From: JAEUIX01 sp964611125
Lineage (GTDB): Bacteria > Planctomycetota > Phycisphaerae > Phycisphaerales > UBA1924
Direction: 5' to 3'
Length of the DNA stretch: 64,000 nucleotides
NCBI GenBank assembly: GCA_964611125.1
Contig: CAZSZO010000017.1
Span: forward strand, 1-64,000
This document shows, piece after piece, positions 1 through 8,507 of this stretch. How positions within the stretch are numbered: the stretch's first letter is position 1; each line of letters starts with the position of its first letter. The notes under the pieces were generated by a model that saw only the letters and a list, made by a program, of their open reading frames with translations, was not told the DNA's origin and searched no databases. Both the position numbers and the translations under genes were made by a program.

Positions 1-40
1 TTAGACTGCGGCGGTGCCGACGCCCCAAGCCAGAGCGACG

Positions 41-511
41 ATGACGGCCGAGCCGGCCGGGCCCGGAGGGCCCGGTGCGCCCGGCGGGCGCGAGTCAATC
101 GAACAGCCGCGGGTCAACGAGCACGCTGGGCACGGAGACTGGAGCCGGGGACCCGCGAAGCACTTCGGCGCGGCGGTGTTGGCCTTCCTGGCGGTCGGCG
201 GCCTGTGCCTGACGCTGCTGGCGCGGCAAAGCCGGCCGCGGCTGAACGCGCCTGAGCCGGCGGCGGCGGAGTCACAGGAGCGTGCGGGGGCGGGCGCGGC
301 AGCGGACGCCCGAGCGCGGCTGATCAACATCAATACCGCCGGGTCGGCCGAGTTGCAGATGCTCCCGGGGATCGGGCCGGCGCTGGCGGCGCGGATCATC
401 GCCGACCGGGAGTCGCACGGGGGCTTTGCGACCGTGGACGCGCTGGACCGGGTAAAGGGGATCGGCCCCAAGACCATCGAGAAGCTGCGCGGGCTGGCGC
501 GGGTGGACTGA
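41..511 (+). CDS. ComEA-like helix-hairpin-helix protein
   Basis: A membrane-anchored DNA-binding protein of the ComEA type. A hydrophobic stretch (HFGAAVLAFLAVGG, about residues 40-60) is followed by a low-complexity linker. The C-terminal ~65 residues match the ComEA double helix-hairpin-helix: 'ININTAGSAELQMLPGIGP' then 'VKGIGPKTIEKL'. In the family this domain binds double-stranded DNA without sequence preference, in uptake or other envelope-linked roles. I chose the ATG at 41; an in-frame GTG at 14 would add nine residues, and neither start has a strong ribosome site. The neighbouring PilZ gene is convergent. Function in uptake is inferred from the family; no other competence gene is in view. 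Confidence 0.8.
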   Translation: MTAEPAGPGGPGAPGGRESIEQPRVNEHAGHGDWSRGPAKHFGAAVLAFLAVGGLCLTLLARQSRPRLNAPEPAAAESQERAGAGAAADARARLININTAGSAELQMLPGIGPALAARIIADRESHGGFATVDALDRVKGIGPKTIEKLRGLARVD

Positions 512-534
512 CGACGGCCCGGAGCTGAGGCCGC

Positions 535-1011
535 TCAGGCGCTGCGGCGGTGGGGCCTACCAAGGCTGTCGAGTTTCTCGTCGGCGGCGGCGTCACTGGG
601 CTTGGCGCGGACGGGGAGGCCCAAACGGCGGAGCATGTCTTCGTGGAGGGCGTCCACGAGGGGCTGGAGTTCGGGCGGGGCCTGGAGGAACTGGACTCCG
701 ACTCGGATCCACTCGCCCTCGACCATGCCGATGTGGACGACCTTGGCGAAGAAGACGGCCCCGCGGTTCTGGCTGCTGGGGGCGATGGAGACGACGAGCC
801 GGTCGCCTTCCGTGGGCATGTCGGCAAGGAGCAGGCAGGCGCCGCTGGCGGAGAGGTCCTTGACGCCGCAGGCCCACTGGTTGACGGGCTGGAGGGCGGC
901 GTCGAAGAGGGTGACGACGGCCTCGCGGCGCAGGGGCACGCGTTCGTGCTTGCGATCGGCCATGCTGGGGGCGCCGGTTCCCTGGCTGGTCACGCGTTTG
1001 TTCTTGGACAT
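535..1011 (-). CDS. PilZ domain protein, probable cyclic-di-GMP receptor
   Basis: A 158-residue single-domain PilZ protein. Both signature elements of the cyclic-di-GMP site are visible: RxxxR at R20-R24 (RKHER) and DxSxxG at D52-G57 (DLSASG). A beta-barrel pattern follows ('RLVVSIAP', 'VFFAKVVHIG', 'WIRVGVQFL'). The ATG at 1011 is preceded by AAGGAA about eight bases upstream. It lies 35 bases downstream of the CheA-like gene on the same strand, so the two are probably co-transcribed. PilZ proteins act as allosteric effectors of motility, secretion or surface polysaccharide; the target here is unknown. Confidence 0.85.
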   Translation of the reverse strand: MSKNKRVTSQGTGAPSMADRKHERVPLRREAVVTLFDAALQPVNQWACGVKDLSASGACLLLADMPTEGDRLVVSIAPSSQNRGAVFFAKVVHIGMVEGEWIRVGVQFLQAPPELQPLVDALHEDMLRRLGLPVRAKPSDAAADEKLDSLGRPHRRSA

Positions 1012-1046
1012 GGGCTCGTTCCTTCGAGGCGAGGCGGGTGCGAGGC

Positions 1047-4000
1047 TCAGTTGGCGGGGTGGCGGGCGTTCTGGGCGGCGCCCGCGCTCAGGACGCGCTG
1101 AACGTCGAGCACGAGGCTCACGGCGCCGGACTGGGTGAGGGTGGTGCCGCTGAAGGGGCCGCGCCGGAGGCGGGCGTCGTCGATCTGGCGGATGATCATG
1201 TCCTGTTTGCTGATGACGCGGTCGACGCCCAGGGCGGCCTTGCTCTGGCCGGTGGTGAGGACGAGTGCGAAGGCGGGCTCGCCGTCGGCCTCGTCGTCAA
1301 AGAGCTTGCGGGCGTCGAGGAGCGGGAAGAGGTCGTCGCGGAGGCGCATCGTGGGGGTCCCGCGGATGGTCCTGACCATGCTGGGCTCGAGTCGGGTGAT
1401 CTCGATGATGGACTGGAGCGGGACCGAATAGGCGGACTTGCCGACGGCGACAAGCACTGCGGCGAGGATCGCGGCCTTCATCGGGATGATGAGATCGATG
1501 CGGGAGCCGACGCCCGGCTGGTTGCGCACCATGATCGAGCCCCCGACAGTCTCCTGCAGCATGGTGGAGACGCGGCTGACAGGGCTGGAGGCGACCTCGG
1601 GCTTGTAGAGCATCGAGGCGAGCTCATCGTCGCCCAGCGCCGCGGCCTGCTCGGGGGTCATGAGGCCGCTGGCGGCGATCCACTTGACGCCGGTGGCCCG
1701 GTCGTAGCCGGCGCCGTCATCCGCGAGGGTGATGACGACCTGGCTGCCCTGGTGGCGGGCGGAGATCCTGACCTGACCGGCCGGGAGCTTGCCGGCGGCC
1801 TGGCGATCGGCGGGACGCTCGATCATGGTCGCGGCGATGAAGCGGAGCAGCAGCATGAGGGGGTTGGCGACGCCGTCGAGAATGCTTTTGTCGACCATCG
1901 TGGCTGCGCCTTCGACGATCAGATCGGCCTCGCGATCGGCGATGCGGGCGACATCGCGCATGACGCGCGGATAGTTGTCGAAGAGCCGGGCGAGGGGCTG
2001 GAGGCGCGTGCTCATGATGCCCGTCTGGAGAGCGACCATCGAGCGCTCGAGCCGCTCGGTCGTGCGGGAGAGCTCCTCGACGGTCAGGTGGCCGGGCAGC
2101 TCGCGGCGGAGCTTCTCGGTGGTCATCTGCAGTCGGGCGCGGTCCTGAACAAGCTCGCCAACGGTGGCCAGCAGGCCGTCGATGACGCTCGCGTCAACGC
2201 GGACTGAATCGGCGCGCGACCCCGCGCGACCCGCGGCGCCCCCGGCGGGGCGCGTCCAATCGCTGTGCTCCTCGGCGGCATCGAGCCGCGGGGGGTCTTC
2301 GCCCAGCTGGACGATGAGGTCGAGTTCGGTGAGGCGGTCGACGCTGGCCTTGTGCCAGCCGATGATCGTGGGGTTGAGGGTTTTGCCCTCGAGCAGGCGG
2401 TGGATTCGCGCGGTGAAGACCTCGAGGGGCCAGGTGGTGACCATGCCCACTTCGAGGGCGGTGGCGTGCTGGAGGATGAGCGACTGGATGGCCAGGAGCC
2501 GTACGGCGAGCTCGGGGATCATCGAGTCGGCGACGCCGTGGAGGCCCAGACCGACATCGCCGACAAGGGTGATGAGGGCCTTGAGGGACTGGAACTCGAA
2601 CTCCGCCGTGACCCGCTCGAGCTCACCGGCGAGGCGCAGGAGCTCGCCGCAGAGGTCGTTGCGGGCGCCGAGGTCGGCGAGCTGGGGCGCGAGCATGCCG
2701 AGCGTCTCGGCGATCTGCTTGACGTCGGTGATCATGAACTGGAGCAGGTCGGCCTTCTCGGCGGGAAGGGTCAGGGGCGTTGTGCCCCAGGTGGCGGACT
2801 GCTCGCTGTCGAGGAGCGCCTGCATCTGCTCGGGCGACATCTCCAGGGGCGTGTCGGGGGCGGGGTCGGTCGAGAGCGGCGGAGCGCCGGGGTCCGGTGC
2901 GTTGATCGCAGCCTCGCCGGCGGGCGCCGGGGCGATCGCGGCGGCGAGCCGATCGATCATGGAGCCCAGGGGCCAGCGCTGCTCGATCCCGCGGGAGAGG
3001 GCCTCGGCGCAGCGGAGCCAGATCTCGGCGAGGACGCGGAGAACCTCGGCCAGCACGGGTCGGGCTGACTCGGGGGCGGGCGCGAGCTCCGCTGCGATGG
3101 CGCCGACAAGCTGCGACGTCTGGACCAGCGTGTCGTGCCCGAAGAACGTCGCGGTCTTTTCGATGGACGAGGCGAGCTGGGTGAGCTCGGCGACCGCGGC
3201 GGCGATCTCGCCGGACATCAGCTGCTCGCCGGAGCGGAGAAGGGCCTCGGTGGCGGAGTGGAGCTCCTTCACCATGTAGTTGAGCAGCTCCAGCTGGCCC
3301 TCGCTCATCGTCAGGCGGAGCTCGAACTGGTCTTCGGGCAGCGGTGGGACGCCGAGGTACGCCCAGAGGTGGTCGGTGGTGGGCGGCAGGTTCGTGGGAG
3401 AGAGCGCAGCCGCTGGCGAGAGTGGCTCGGCGGGCGCCTCGGGCATGGCTCCGGCTGCGCCTGCGGGGACGGGCTCAGGGGCGATGGTGGCCGTCTCCTC
3501 GACCTTGAGGGAGTTCATGCCGGAGATGGTGTCGAGCTCGAGCACATCAGCGAGAGAGAGCTGGCCCGCTGCGGGCTCGGGTGAGGGGTCGGGGACCAGC
3601 ACCGGGGGCTGAACTGGGGAGGAAGCGTCGGCCGGGGGGGCCTCGGGCGCGGCGGACGCCGCGGCGAGCGTCGGATGCGGCGCCGGGACTTCGGGCGCCT
3701 GCGGAACCTCGGGTGAGGCTGCGAGCGGCTCAACCGGAAGGGGTGCGGGGGCGGGAGCCTCGGCCAGCGGCGGCTCCTCGATGGTCGACTCGGCGACGGG
3801 CGTCAAGACTGGCTCGGCTGCCTCGCCGATCGCCTCGGCTGGGGGCGTGGAGGTCGGCTCGACAGTGGACTCGATTGGGGACTCGATTGAGAGCTCGACG
3901 GGGACAGGCGCGAGCGGCGCTGCGGCTGAGGGCTCCTCTGCAGTTGCGCGCTGCAGGGGTTCGGGTGAGGGGGCTTCGGGTGTGGGTGCTTCGGCCTCGG

Positions 4001-5231
4001 GGGTGTGCTCGGCTGCCCCGGCGACTGGGCTGGGCGCTGGGGCGGCCGAAGCCGGCTGGGCTTCGGGAGTCGTCAGGCTTACTTCGGGAGAGGCGATCTC
4101 GGGCGGCGGCGCGATCTCGGCCGCCGGGGCGGGGGCGGGGGTGGGGGTGGGGGTGGGGGTGGGGGCGACCGACGGTGCGTCGAGTGGCGTCTGCGGAGGT
4201 TCGGCGCCCTGAGGCGCCGCGTCGGTGAGGGCTGGGAGATTGAACTGGAACTGGATCGCGTGCGGGGCCGCATCGACCTGGTGCGAGGCAAGGTCTGGCG
4301 AGAGGCTGATGGACGCGCCAGGGTGGCCGGCAGGCGCCGCGGGCGATTGCGCCGCTGGCGCGGGGCCTGGCGGGGCGCAGGATGCATCGGAGAGCCCCAC
4401 TGCTGCGGCCGTGGCCCAATCTGGCTCGGCCAAAGTGGTGGACTCAAGCCAGGACCCCCGCTCAGGGGTCGCGGCCAGCGCAACCGGCGCGGCGACGGCG
4501 GAGGAGGAGGCCTGCGAGTCGTCTGGCTGGGGCGGCTCGGACGGCTGGCCGGGCGTGGCGGGCGCCCCGGGCGTCAGGGCTTCGGGCTGGGCCGAGATTG
4601 GGCCCGAAGGAGCGAACAGGGGTGCGTCGACGGCGACCGCCGGGGCCGTGGCCGAACCGCCAGGCGACTCACAGAACGGCGCCTCGACGGCTGCGTTCTG
4701 CGATTCGTACGTAACCTTATAAGGGGCTGTGTGCGTTTGAGACGCCGTGTCATCAACCCCCGCCGCTTCAGGTGAGGCCGCGCCCGCATCGGGGGCTGCG
4801 GGGCACGGGCTGGTCCCGCTGGTCGGGGAGGTGGAGGTGGGGCCATTGGCGGGCGCGATCTCCGCCGCCGGGAAGCTGGCGAGCGGCGCGGCAGGGGACG
4901 CGGCCCCGTCTGCGGAGCCGCAGAGCGTGGCCAACTGATCGAGCTGCTCCGCAAGCGCGAGCAACTGATCATCTGAAAGGGCGCCTGCCGAGCGGGCTTC
5001 GGAAGCGAAGCTGGTGAACGAGGCGAGCGCCCTCAGTAGGGGGCTCTGGTTGTCGCCCTGCGCCGGGGCGATGAGTCCGCTGAGCTCGCTCACGACCTGC
5101 GGGATGCGGTCAATGACGCCCGCATAGGGGGGCGCCTCCGCACGCTCGAAGAGGCGCTCGGCGAGACCCCGCACGGCGTCTTCGGAAGGGCCTGCGACGG
5201 AGCGCTCGGGGTTGTTCGGCGTAGTGCTCAT
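1047..5231 (-). CDS. Very long CheA-like protein, apparently catalytically degenerate
   Basis: A 1394-residue protein with the C-terminal layout of CheA and a ~450-residue Ala/Pro/Glu-rich linker (including a Thr-Pro run coded at 4132-4164). Two four-helix Hpt-like regions lie at about residues 640-760 and 830-930. In both, the line that should read 'AHSIKG.A..FGF' lacks the phospho-acceptor histidine: 'ASSIEKTATFFG' and 'AGELERVTAEFEF'. A P3-like dimerisation helix begins at about residue 1015 ('IDGLLATVGELVQDRA'). In the ATPase domain the N box 'HLxRNAxDHGIE' is replaced by 'LLLRFIAATMIE', and 'SGRGVGMDVV' by 'SSPVSRVSTML'; 'DDGAGYD' remains. The CheW-like P5 domain (about 1250-1390) looks complete. 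It therefore resembles a CheA scaffold without kinase chemistry. It is divergent from gvpA and upstream of the PilZ gene. Confidence 0.8.
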   Translation of the reverse strand: MSTTPNNPERSVAGPSEDAVRGLAERLFERAEAPPYAGVIDRIPQVVSELSGLIAPAQGDNQSPLLRALASFTSFASEARSAGALSDDQLLALAEQLDQLATLCGSADGAASPAAPLASFPAAEIAPANGPTSTSPTSGTSPCPAAPDAGAASPEAAGVDDTASQTHTAPYKVTYESQNAAVEAPFCESPGGSATAPAVAVDAPLFAPSGPISAQPEALTPGAPATPGQPSEPPQPDDSQASSSAVAAPVALAATPERGSWLESTTLAEPDWATAAAVGLSDASCAPPGPAPAAQSPAAPAGHPGASISLSPDLASHQVDAAPHAIQFQFNLPALTDAAPQGAEPPQTPLDAPSVAPTPTPTPTPAPAPAAEIAPPPEIASPEVSLTTPEAQPASAAPAPSPVAGAAEHTPEAEAPTPEAPSPEPLQRATAEEPSAAAPLAPVPVELSIESPIESTVEPTSTPPAEAIGEAAEPVLTPVAESTIEEPPLAEAPAPAPLPVEPLAASPEVPQAPEVPAPHPTLAAASAAPEAPPADASSPVQPPVLVPDPSPEPAAGQLSLADVLELDTISGMNSLKVEETATIAPEPVPAGAAGAMPEAPAEPLSPAAALSPTNLPPTTDHLWAYLGVPPLPEDQFELRLTMSEGQLELLNYMVKELHSATEALLRSGEQLMSGEIAAAVAELTQLASSIEKTATFFGHDTLVQTSQLVGAIAAELAPAPESARPVLAEVLRVLAEIWLRCAEALSRGIEQRWPLGSMIDRLAAAIAPAPAGEAAINAPDPGAPPLSTDPAPDTPLEMSPEQMQALLDSEQSATWGTTPLTLPAEKADLLQFMITDVKQIAETLGMLAPQLADLGARNDLCGELLRLAGELERVTAEFEFQSLKALITLVGDVGLGLHGVADSMIPELAVRLLAIQSLILQHATALEVGMVTTWPLEVFTARIHRLLEGKTLNPTIIGWHKASVDRLTELDLIVQLGEDPPRLDAAEEHSDWTRPAGGAAGRAGSRADSVRVDASVIDGLLATVGELVQDRARLQMTTEKLRRELPGHLTVEELSRTTERLERSMVALQTGIMSTRLQPLARLFDNYPRVMRDVARIADREADLIVEGAATMVDKSILDGVANPLMLLLRFIAATMIERPADRQAAGKLPAGQVRISARHQGSQVVITLADDGAGYDRATGVKWIAASGLMTPEQAAALGDDELASMLYKPEVASSPVSRVSTMLQETVGGSIMVRNQPGVGSRIDLIIPMKAAILAAVLVAVGKSAYSVPLQSIIEITRLEPSMVRTIRGTPTMRLRDDLFPLLDARKLFDDEADGEPAFALVLTTGQSKAALGVDRVISKQDMIIRQIDDARLRRGPFSGTTLTQSGAVSLVLDVQRVLSAGAAQNARHPAN

Positions 5232-5616
5232 GCGTGTCTTGGCTCACGACCAGGGGAGCGCTGTAGGGCGCCGTGGAACATAAGAACGTGGGGCGCTGAT
5301 GTTTCGACGTGAGGGGCTCCGCACTTGAGGCTTCTGGGCCCCGACAACCCCCCCACGTTCAGGCGACCACGCCAGATGGATCGTAATTGCAGGTTAGCGG
5401 TCGTCACAGGCGGCGCAGGCCGCGTGGCTGCGCGCGTCCGTGGCGACCGCGAGTGCATTCGACGGAACGCTTGCCAGTGGCGCGACGGCACACCGATACT
5501 CGCAGCGCAGCGGGGAATCTCCCCGGCGGCACACCGACGGCGGCTCCCCCCGTGAAGGGGTTCGCAAGTATGTTGCTTGCGGAGAGCGCGCCCGGGGTAG
5601 AACAAGGAAGCGTCCC
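5232..5616. other. Divergent intergenic region between the CheA-like gene and gvpA
   Basis: This 385-base gap separates two divergent genes and must hold the gvpA promoter. I see no convincing sigma-70 or sigma-54 promoter. The one structured element is a hyphenated inverted repeat CGCAAG-N7-CTTGCG at 5563-5581, ending 35 bases before gvpA; it could be an operator or a stem in the 5' leader. No protein-like reading frame is evident. Confidence 0.5.
5563..5581. promoter_or_regulatory. Inverted repeat upstream of gvpA
   Basis: Perfect 6-base arms CGCAAG and CTTGCG separated by seven bases (TATGTTG), 35 bases upstream of the gvpA start. Position and symmetry fit an operator or leader hairpin. 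Nothing in the sequence identifies the binding protein. Confidence 0.35.
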
Positions 5617-5835
5617 ATGGCGAAGATTCAGAAAGCGACCGATTCCTCCAGCTTGGCCGAAGTTGTTGACCGCATCCTGGACAAGGGCATCGTGATCGAT
5701 GCCTTCGCCAAGGTCTCGCTCGTCGGGATCGAGCTGGTCAGCATCGAGGCTCGCGTCGTGATCGCGTCGGTCGAGACGTACCTCAAGTACGCCGAGGCGA
5801 TCGGTCTGACGGCGACCGCCGCTCAGCCCGCCTGA
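5617..5835 (+). CDS. gvpA: Gas vesicle structural protein GvpA
   Basis: The main shell protein of the gas vesicle: a small hydrophobic subunit that assembles into the ribbed, gas-permeable protein wall. The 72 residues carry the family core: 'SLAEVVDRILDKGIVIDAF' (helix 1), 'AKVSLVGIELVSIEARVVIASV' (beta hairpin and helix 2) and 'ETYLKYAEAIGL'. Length is typical of GvpA (about 70) rather than of the longer GvpJ/M/S paralogues, which are also in this cluster. The ATG at 5617 has AAGGAAG six bases upstream, whereas the longer in-frame start lacks a ribosome site. It is the first gene of the plus-strand cluster. Confidence 0.97.
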   Translation: MAKIQKATDSSSLAEVVDRILDKGIVIDAFAKVSLVGIELVSIEARVVIASVETYLKYAEAIGLTATAAQPA

Positions 5836-5960
5836 GCCGTCGAGGGCTGAAAAGGACTTGAACGGCGGTCTTGGAGACAGGTCCGCCCTTCTTGAAAAGC
5901 CGGGTTCTCTTCGCACGTGCGACCATGTCCGCATTGGACCCCTGCAGAACGGAGCTGGGT

Positions 5961-6821
5961 ATGAGCGTCCGCCGCCTGACCGGTCAGAACCGTTCCAGCC
6001 TCAAAGGTGGGTCTCGGGCCGCGCCGGTCCATCGCGTCGTTCAGGATGCGCAGGCGTGGGTCGCCGGGCTGAGGGGCGAGGTCGAGTCGACGCTTGCGGC
6101 CTTCAGCCGCGAGCACGCCGACCGTTCGCAGGAATCGCAGGCCAAGAGCCGCGAGGCGCTGGAGCGGATCTTCGAGCGCGTCGGCCAGCTGAAGCTGGAG
6201 GTCGCCGAGCTGCTGCCGGCGCTGCGCGAGGCCCGCGCGGCTGGTCGGAGCGAGGATCTGGCGGAGCGCCGCGACTACATCGCGGAGATCATCGAGTGGG
6301 TGGATGAGGTCCGGACCACCACCAACACCTTACAGACCGAGTTCGCCGCGGCGAATGCCCGCACACGCCAAGACGTGGCCGATGTGCGGGCTGAGCTGTT
6401 CGACCAGTTGAACACGTGGTGCGGATCGCTGCGCGACGATGTGGCGGCCCTTGAGAAGAAGCTGCACACGCAGCGGATGACAGTCGCCAAGAGCGACGCC
6501 GCGGCGCGGCAGGCCTTCCTGAACAACCTCCGTCGCGAGGTCGCGGAGATGCGGCGGACGTTCCGCGGCGGGGCGGCCCCTCGACCGGCGCGGGCGGCAG
6601 GCGGCGCCAGGCTGGGGGATCAGCTCATGAGAGCGGCCGCGCGGCTGGCGCCTGAGGCCATCGCGGCGCCGGTGAGCGAGTTCGTCCGCTCGCTGCGTGA
6701 GCGCGCGACGGCGACGCCCCCTCAACAGGCGACCGAGGCCCCTCAGCAGGGTGGGCCGGGCGAGGGCGGCGCGCGGAAGCCGGCGGCGTCGGCGAGCGGT
6801 CGGCGCGCTGCGCGGCGGTAA
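5961..6821 (+). CDS. Coiled-coil protein, candidate GvpC-like outer-shell protein
   Basis: A 286-residue, almost wholly alpha-helical, highly charged protein. Residues ~30-210 can be laid out as about four imperfect units of 37-43 residues, beginning 'VESTLAAF', 'VAELLPAL', 'LQTEFAAA' and 'VAALEKKL', each with R/E-rich heptads and a hydrophobic end. The C-terminus is Ala/Gly/Arg-rich and basic. GvpC, which stiffens the outside of the vesicle in cyanobacteria and haloarchaea, is likewise a helical protein of 33-38-residue repeats coded next to gvpA, but sequence similarity is weak, so this is a positional and architectural guess. The ATG at 5961 has GGAG six bases upstream; upstream in-frame ATGs at 5871 and 5925 lack this. 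Confidence 0.5.
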   Translation: MSVRRLTGQNRSSLKGGSRAAPVHRVVQDAQAWVAGLRGEVESTLAAFSREHADRSQESQAKSREALERIFERVGQLKLEVAELLPALREARAAGRSEDLAERRDYIAEIIEWVDEVRTTTNTLQTEFAAANARTRQDVADVRAELFDQLNTWCGSLRDDVAALEKKLHTQRMTVAKSDAAARQAFLNNLRREVAEMRRTFRGGAAPRPARAAGGARLGDQLMRAAARLAPEAIAAPVSEFVRSLRERATATPPQQATEAPQQGGPGEGGARKPAASASGRRAARR

Positions 6822-6927
6822 GCGCGAGGCGGATGCACGGGCGCGACGCGGGCAACAGTGCGCGCCAGCCACCTGAGCAGGGCGCCCGCGCGACTCTTAC
6901 ATTGCGCTTGGTACTTTGCTCATCGCC

Positions 6928-6947
6928 ACGCAGACATGTCTCTGCGT
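6928..6947. promoter_or_regulatory. Inverted repeat upstream of gvpN
   Basis: ACGCAGA-CATGTC-TCTGCGT, perfect 7-base arms around a six-base centre, in the 169-base gap between the coiled-coil gene and gvpN. It could be an operator for a second promoter or a leader hairpin. No clear -35/-10 pair was recognised. Confidence 0.3.
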
Positions 6948-6990
6948 AAGCATGCGTGGATTTGTGCATTTGGTTCAAATGTTGGAGCGG

Positions 6991-8049
6991 ATGTCCGATA
7001 GAACGGGCATGACTTCTCAGACCACGTACCGGAATGCAATCGAGGAGCGGCGCTCCGCCGGCTCCGGGCTGCTCGTGAAGGCCAGCGAGACCTTCGTCGA
7101 CACCACTCGGGTGCACGAGGTCACGGAGCGGGCGCTGACTTATCTGTCGGTAGGCTATCCGGTGCACATCGCCGGGCCGGCGGGCACGGGGAAGACGACG
7201 CTGGCGTTCCACATCGCCGAGCTGCTGGGGCGGCCGGTCTCGCTGATCCACGGGAACGACGAGTTCGGGAGCTCGGACCTGATCGGACGGGACGCGGGGT
7301 ACTGCAAGAGCACGCTGGTGGACAACTACGTGCACTCGGTGCTGAAGACCGAGGAGAAGCTGGATGTGCACTGGATCGACAACCGGCTGACCACGGCGTG
7401 CGAGGAAGGCCACACGCTGATTTACGACGAGTTCAACCGGACTCCGCCCGAGGCGAACAACATGCTGCTCTCGATCCTGGAGGAGCGCATCTTGAACATG
7501 CCCAAGCGCGGGGGCGGTGATGGATACCTGCGGGTGCACCCGAACTTCCGCGCGATCCTGACGAGCAATCCGGAGGAGTACGCGGGTGTGCACAAGACGC
7601 AGGACGCGCTGCTGGACCGGCTGATCACCATCCAGGTCGATCACTACGACCAGCAGACCGAGGAGAGCATCACGGCGGCCAAGAGCGGGCTGGATGAGCA
7701 GCAGGTCGGCTACATCGTGCACATTGCGCGGGCGCTGCGGGCGATCGGCGAGACGCCGCACCGGCCGACCATCCGGGCGTGCATCGCGGTGGCGAAGGTC
7801 GTCGCCAAGCGGGGCGCGACGGCCCATCCCGATGACGCGTTCTTCAGGGCGGTGAGCTTCGACATTCTCTGTGATGGGCGCCAGATCGTCAGCGGCGGCC
7901 AGTCGCCGGCGGTCTCGGCGGCGCAGCAGCACGAGCTGCTGCTCCGCGAGATCTTCGAGGCGCGGCGGCGCGGCGACACCACGACGCGCGAGGTGCTCTC
8001 GGCGAGCCCCGGCGCGAAGGCCAGGGCGCGGGCCGTCCGGGCCCCATAG
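6991..8049 (+). CDS. gvpN: Gas vesicle protein GvpN, MoxR-like AAA+ ATPase
   Basis: A AAA+ ATPase needed for normal vesicle growth in studied systems. Walker A is 'GPAGTGKTT' (about residues 61-69), Walker B 'TLIYDEFNR', and sensor 1 is 'AILTSNPEEYAGVH', all close to GvpN. The segment 'HGNDEFGSSDLIGRDAGY' is typical of GvpN and related MoxR-type proteins. About 352 residues, near the usual length with a short Ala/Arg-rich tail. Start choice is uncertain: ATG 6991 has GGAG three bases upstream, and ATG 7009 would give the conventional shorter N-terminus. Confidence 0.95.
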   Translation: MSDRTGMTSQTTYRNAIEERRSAGSGLLVKASETFVDTTRVHEVTERALTYLSVGYPVHIAGPAGTGKTTLAFHIAELLGRPVSLIHGNDEFGSSDLIGRDAGYCKSTLVDNYVHSVLKTEEKLDVHWIDNRLTTACEEGHTLIYDEFNRTPPEANNMLLSILEERILNMPKRGGGDGYLRVHPNFRAILTSNPEEYAGVHKTQDALLDRLITIQVDHYDQQTEESITAAKSGLDEQQVGYIVHIARALRAIGETPHRPTIRACIAVAKVVAKRGATAHPDDAFFRAVSFDILCDGRQIVSGGQSPAVSAAQQHELLLREIFEARRRGDTTTREVLSASPGAKARARAVRAP

Positions 8050-8108
8050 CTCGCTGAGCGTGCGGACTGGCCAAAGGCCGCGAGGCGCGGCGGAAGGGAC
8101 GAACGACC

Positions 8109-8456
8109 ATGTTCCCGGGCAAGCAGAGCAAGGCCATCCGGCGGACGGCCTCGGATCTCAAGTCTTCAGCCACGGCCAGGCCGGGCCAGCTCCCGCACAA
8201 GACGCACATGCGACTGGTGTGCCTGGAGATGGAGCGCTATCGCAAGGCCCGCGAGCGCGAGTCGCTGCTGGCCCGGGCCGCTCGCTGCGAAGAGCGGTGC
8301 GCCGCGATCGATGTCGAGGTCCGCATGCTTATGGCCAACCTGGCGCGGCTTCGCCCGATGGGCGGACACCATGCCGAGGTCAAGGCCCCTGTGGGGCTCA
8401 GTTCAGCGGTGGCCAAGGCCCTGCCGGTCAACCCTCCGGCCACGCACACCTACTGA
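8109..8456 (+). CDS. Small basic helical protein of the gas vesicle cluster, function unknown
   Basis: A 115-residue basic protein. After a Lys/Arg-rich N-terminus comes 'PHKTHMRLVCLEMERYRKARERES', then an amphipathic helix with two cysteines ('AARCEERCAAIDVEVRMLM') that could form a coiled coil, and a Pro-rich tail. It lies 59 bases after gvpN and 51 before the zinc-ribbon gene on the same strand. I do not recognise a named Gvp family. Its position suggests a minor or assembly component. Confidence 0.65.
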   Translation: MFPGKQSKAIRRTASDLKSSATARPGQLPHKTHMRLVCLEMERYRKARERESLLARAARCEERCAAIDVEVRMLMANLARLRPMGGHHAEVKAPVGLSSAVAKALPVNPPATHTY

Positions 8457-8507
8457 ACTGTTGAACGACCAGACCAACCACTCTCACCGGCTTCCAGCGA
8501 GGCTCTC

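Noticed and set aside
4132..4164. GGGGTG repeat as a possible regulatory or G-quadruplex element
   Set aside because: It lies within the CheA-like gene and codes the Thr-Pro run of the linker; structure is possible but nothing supports a role.
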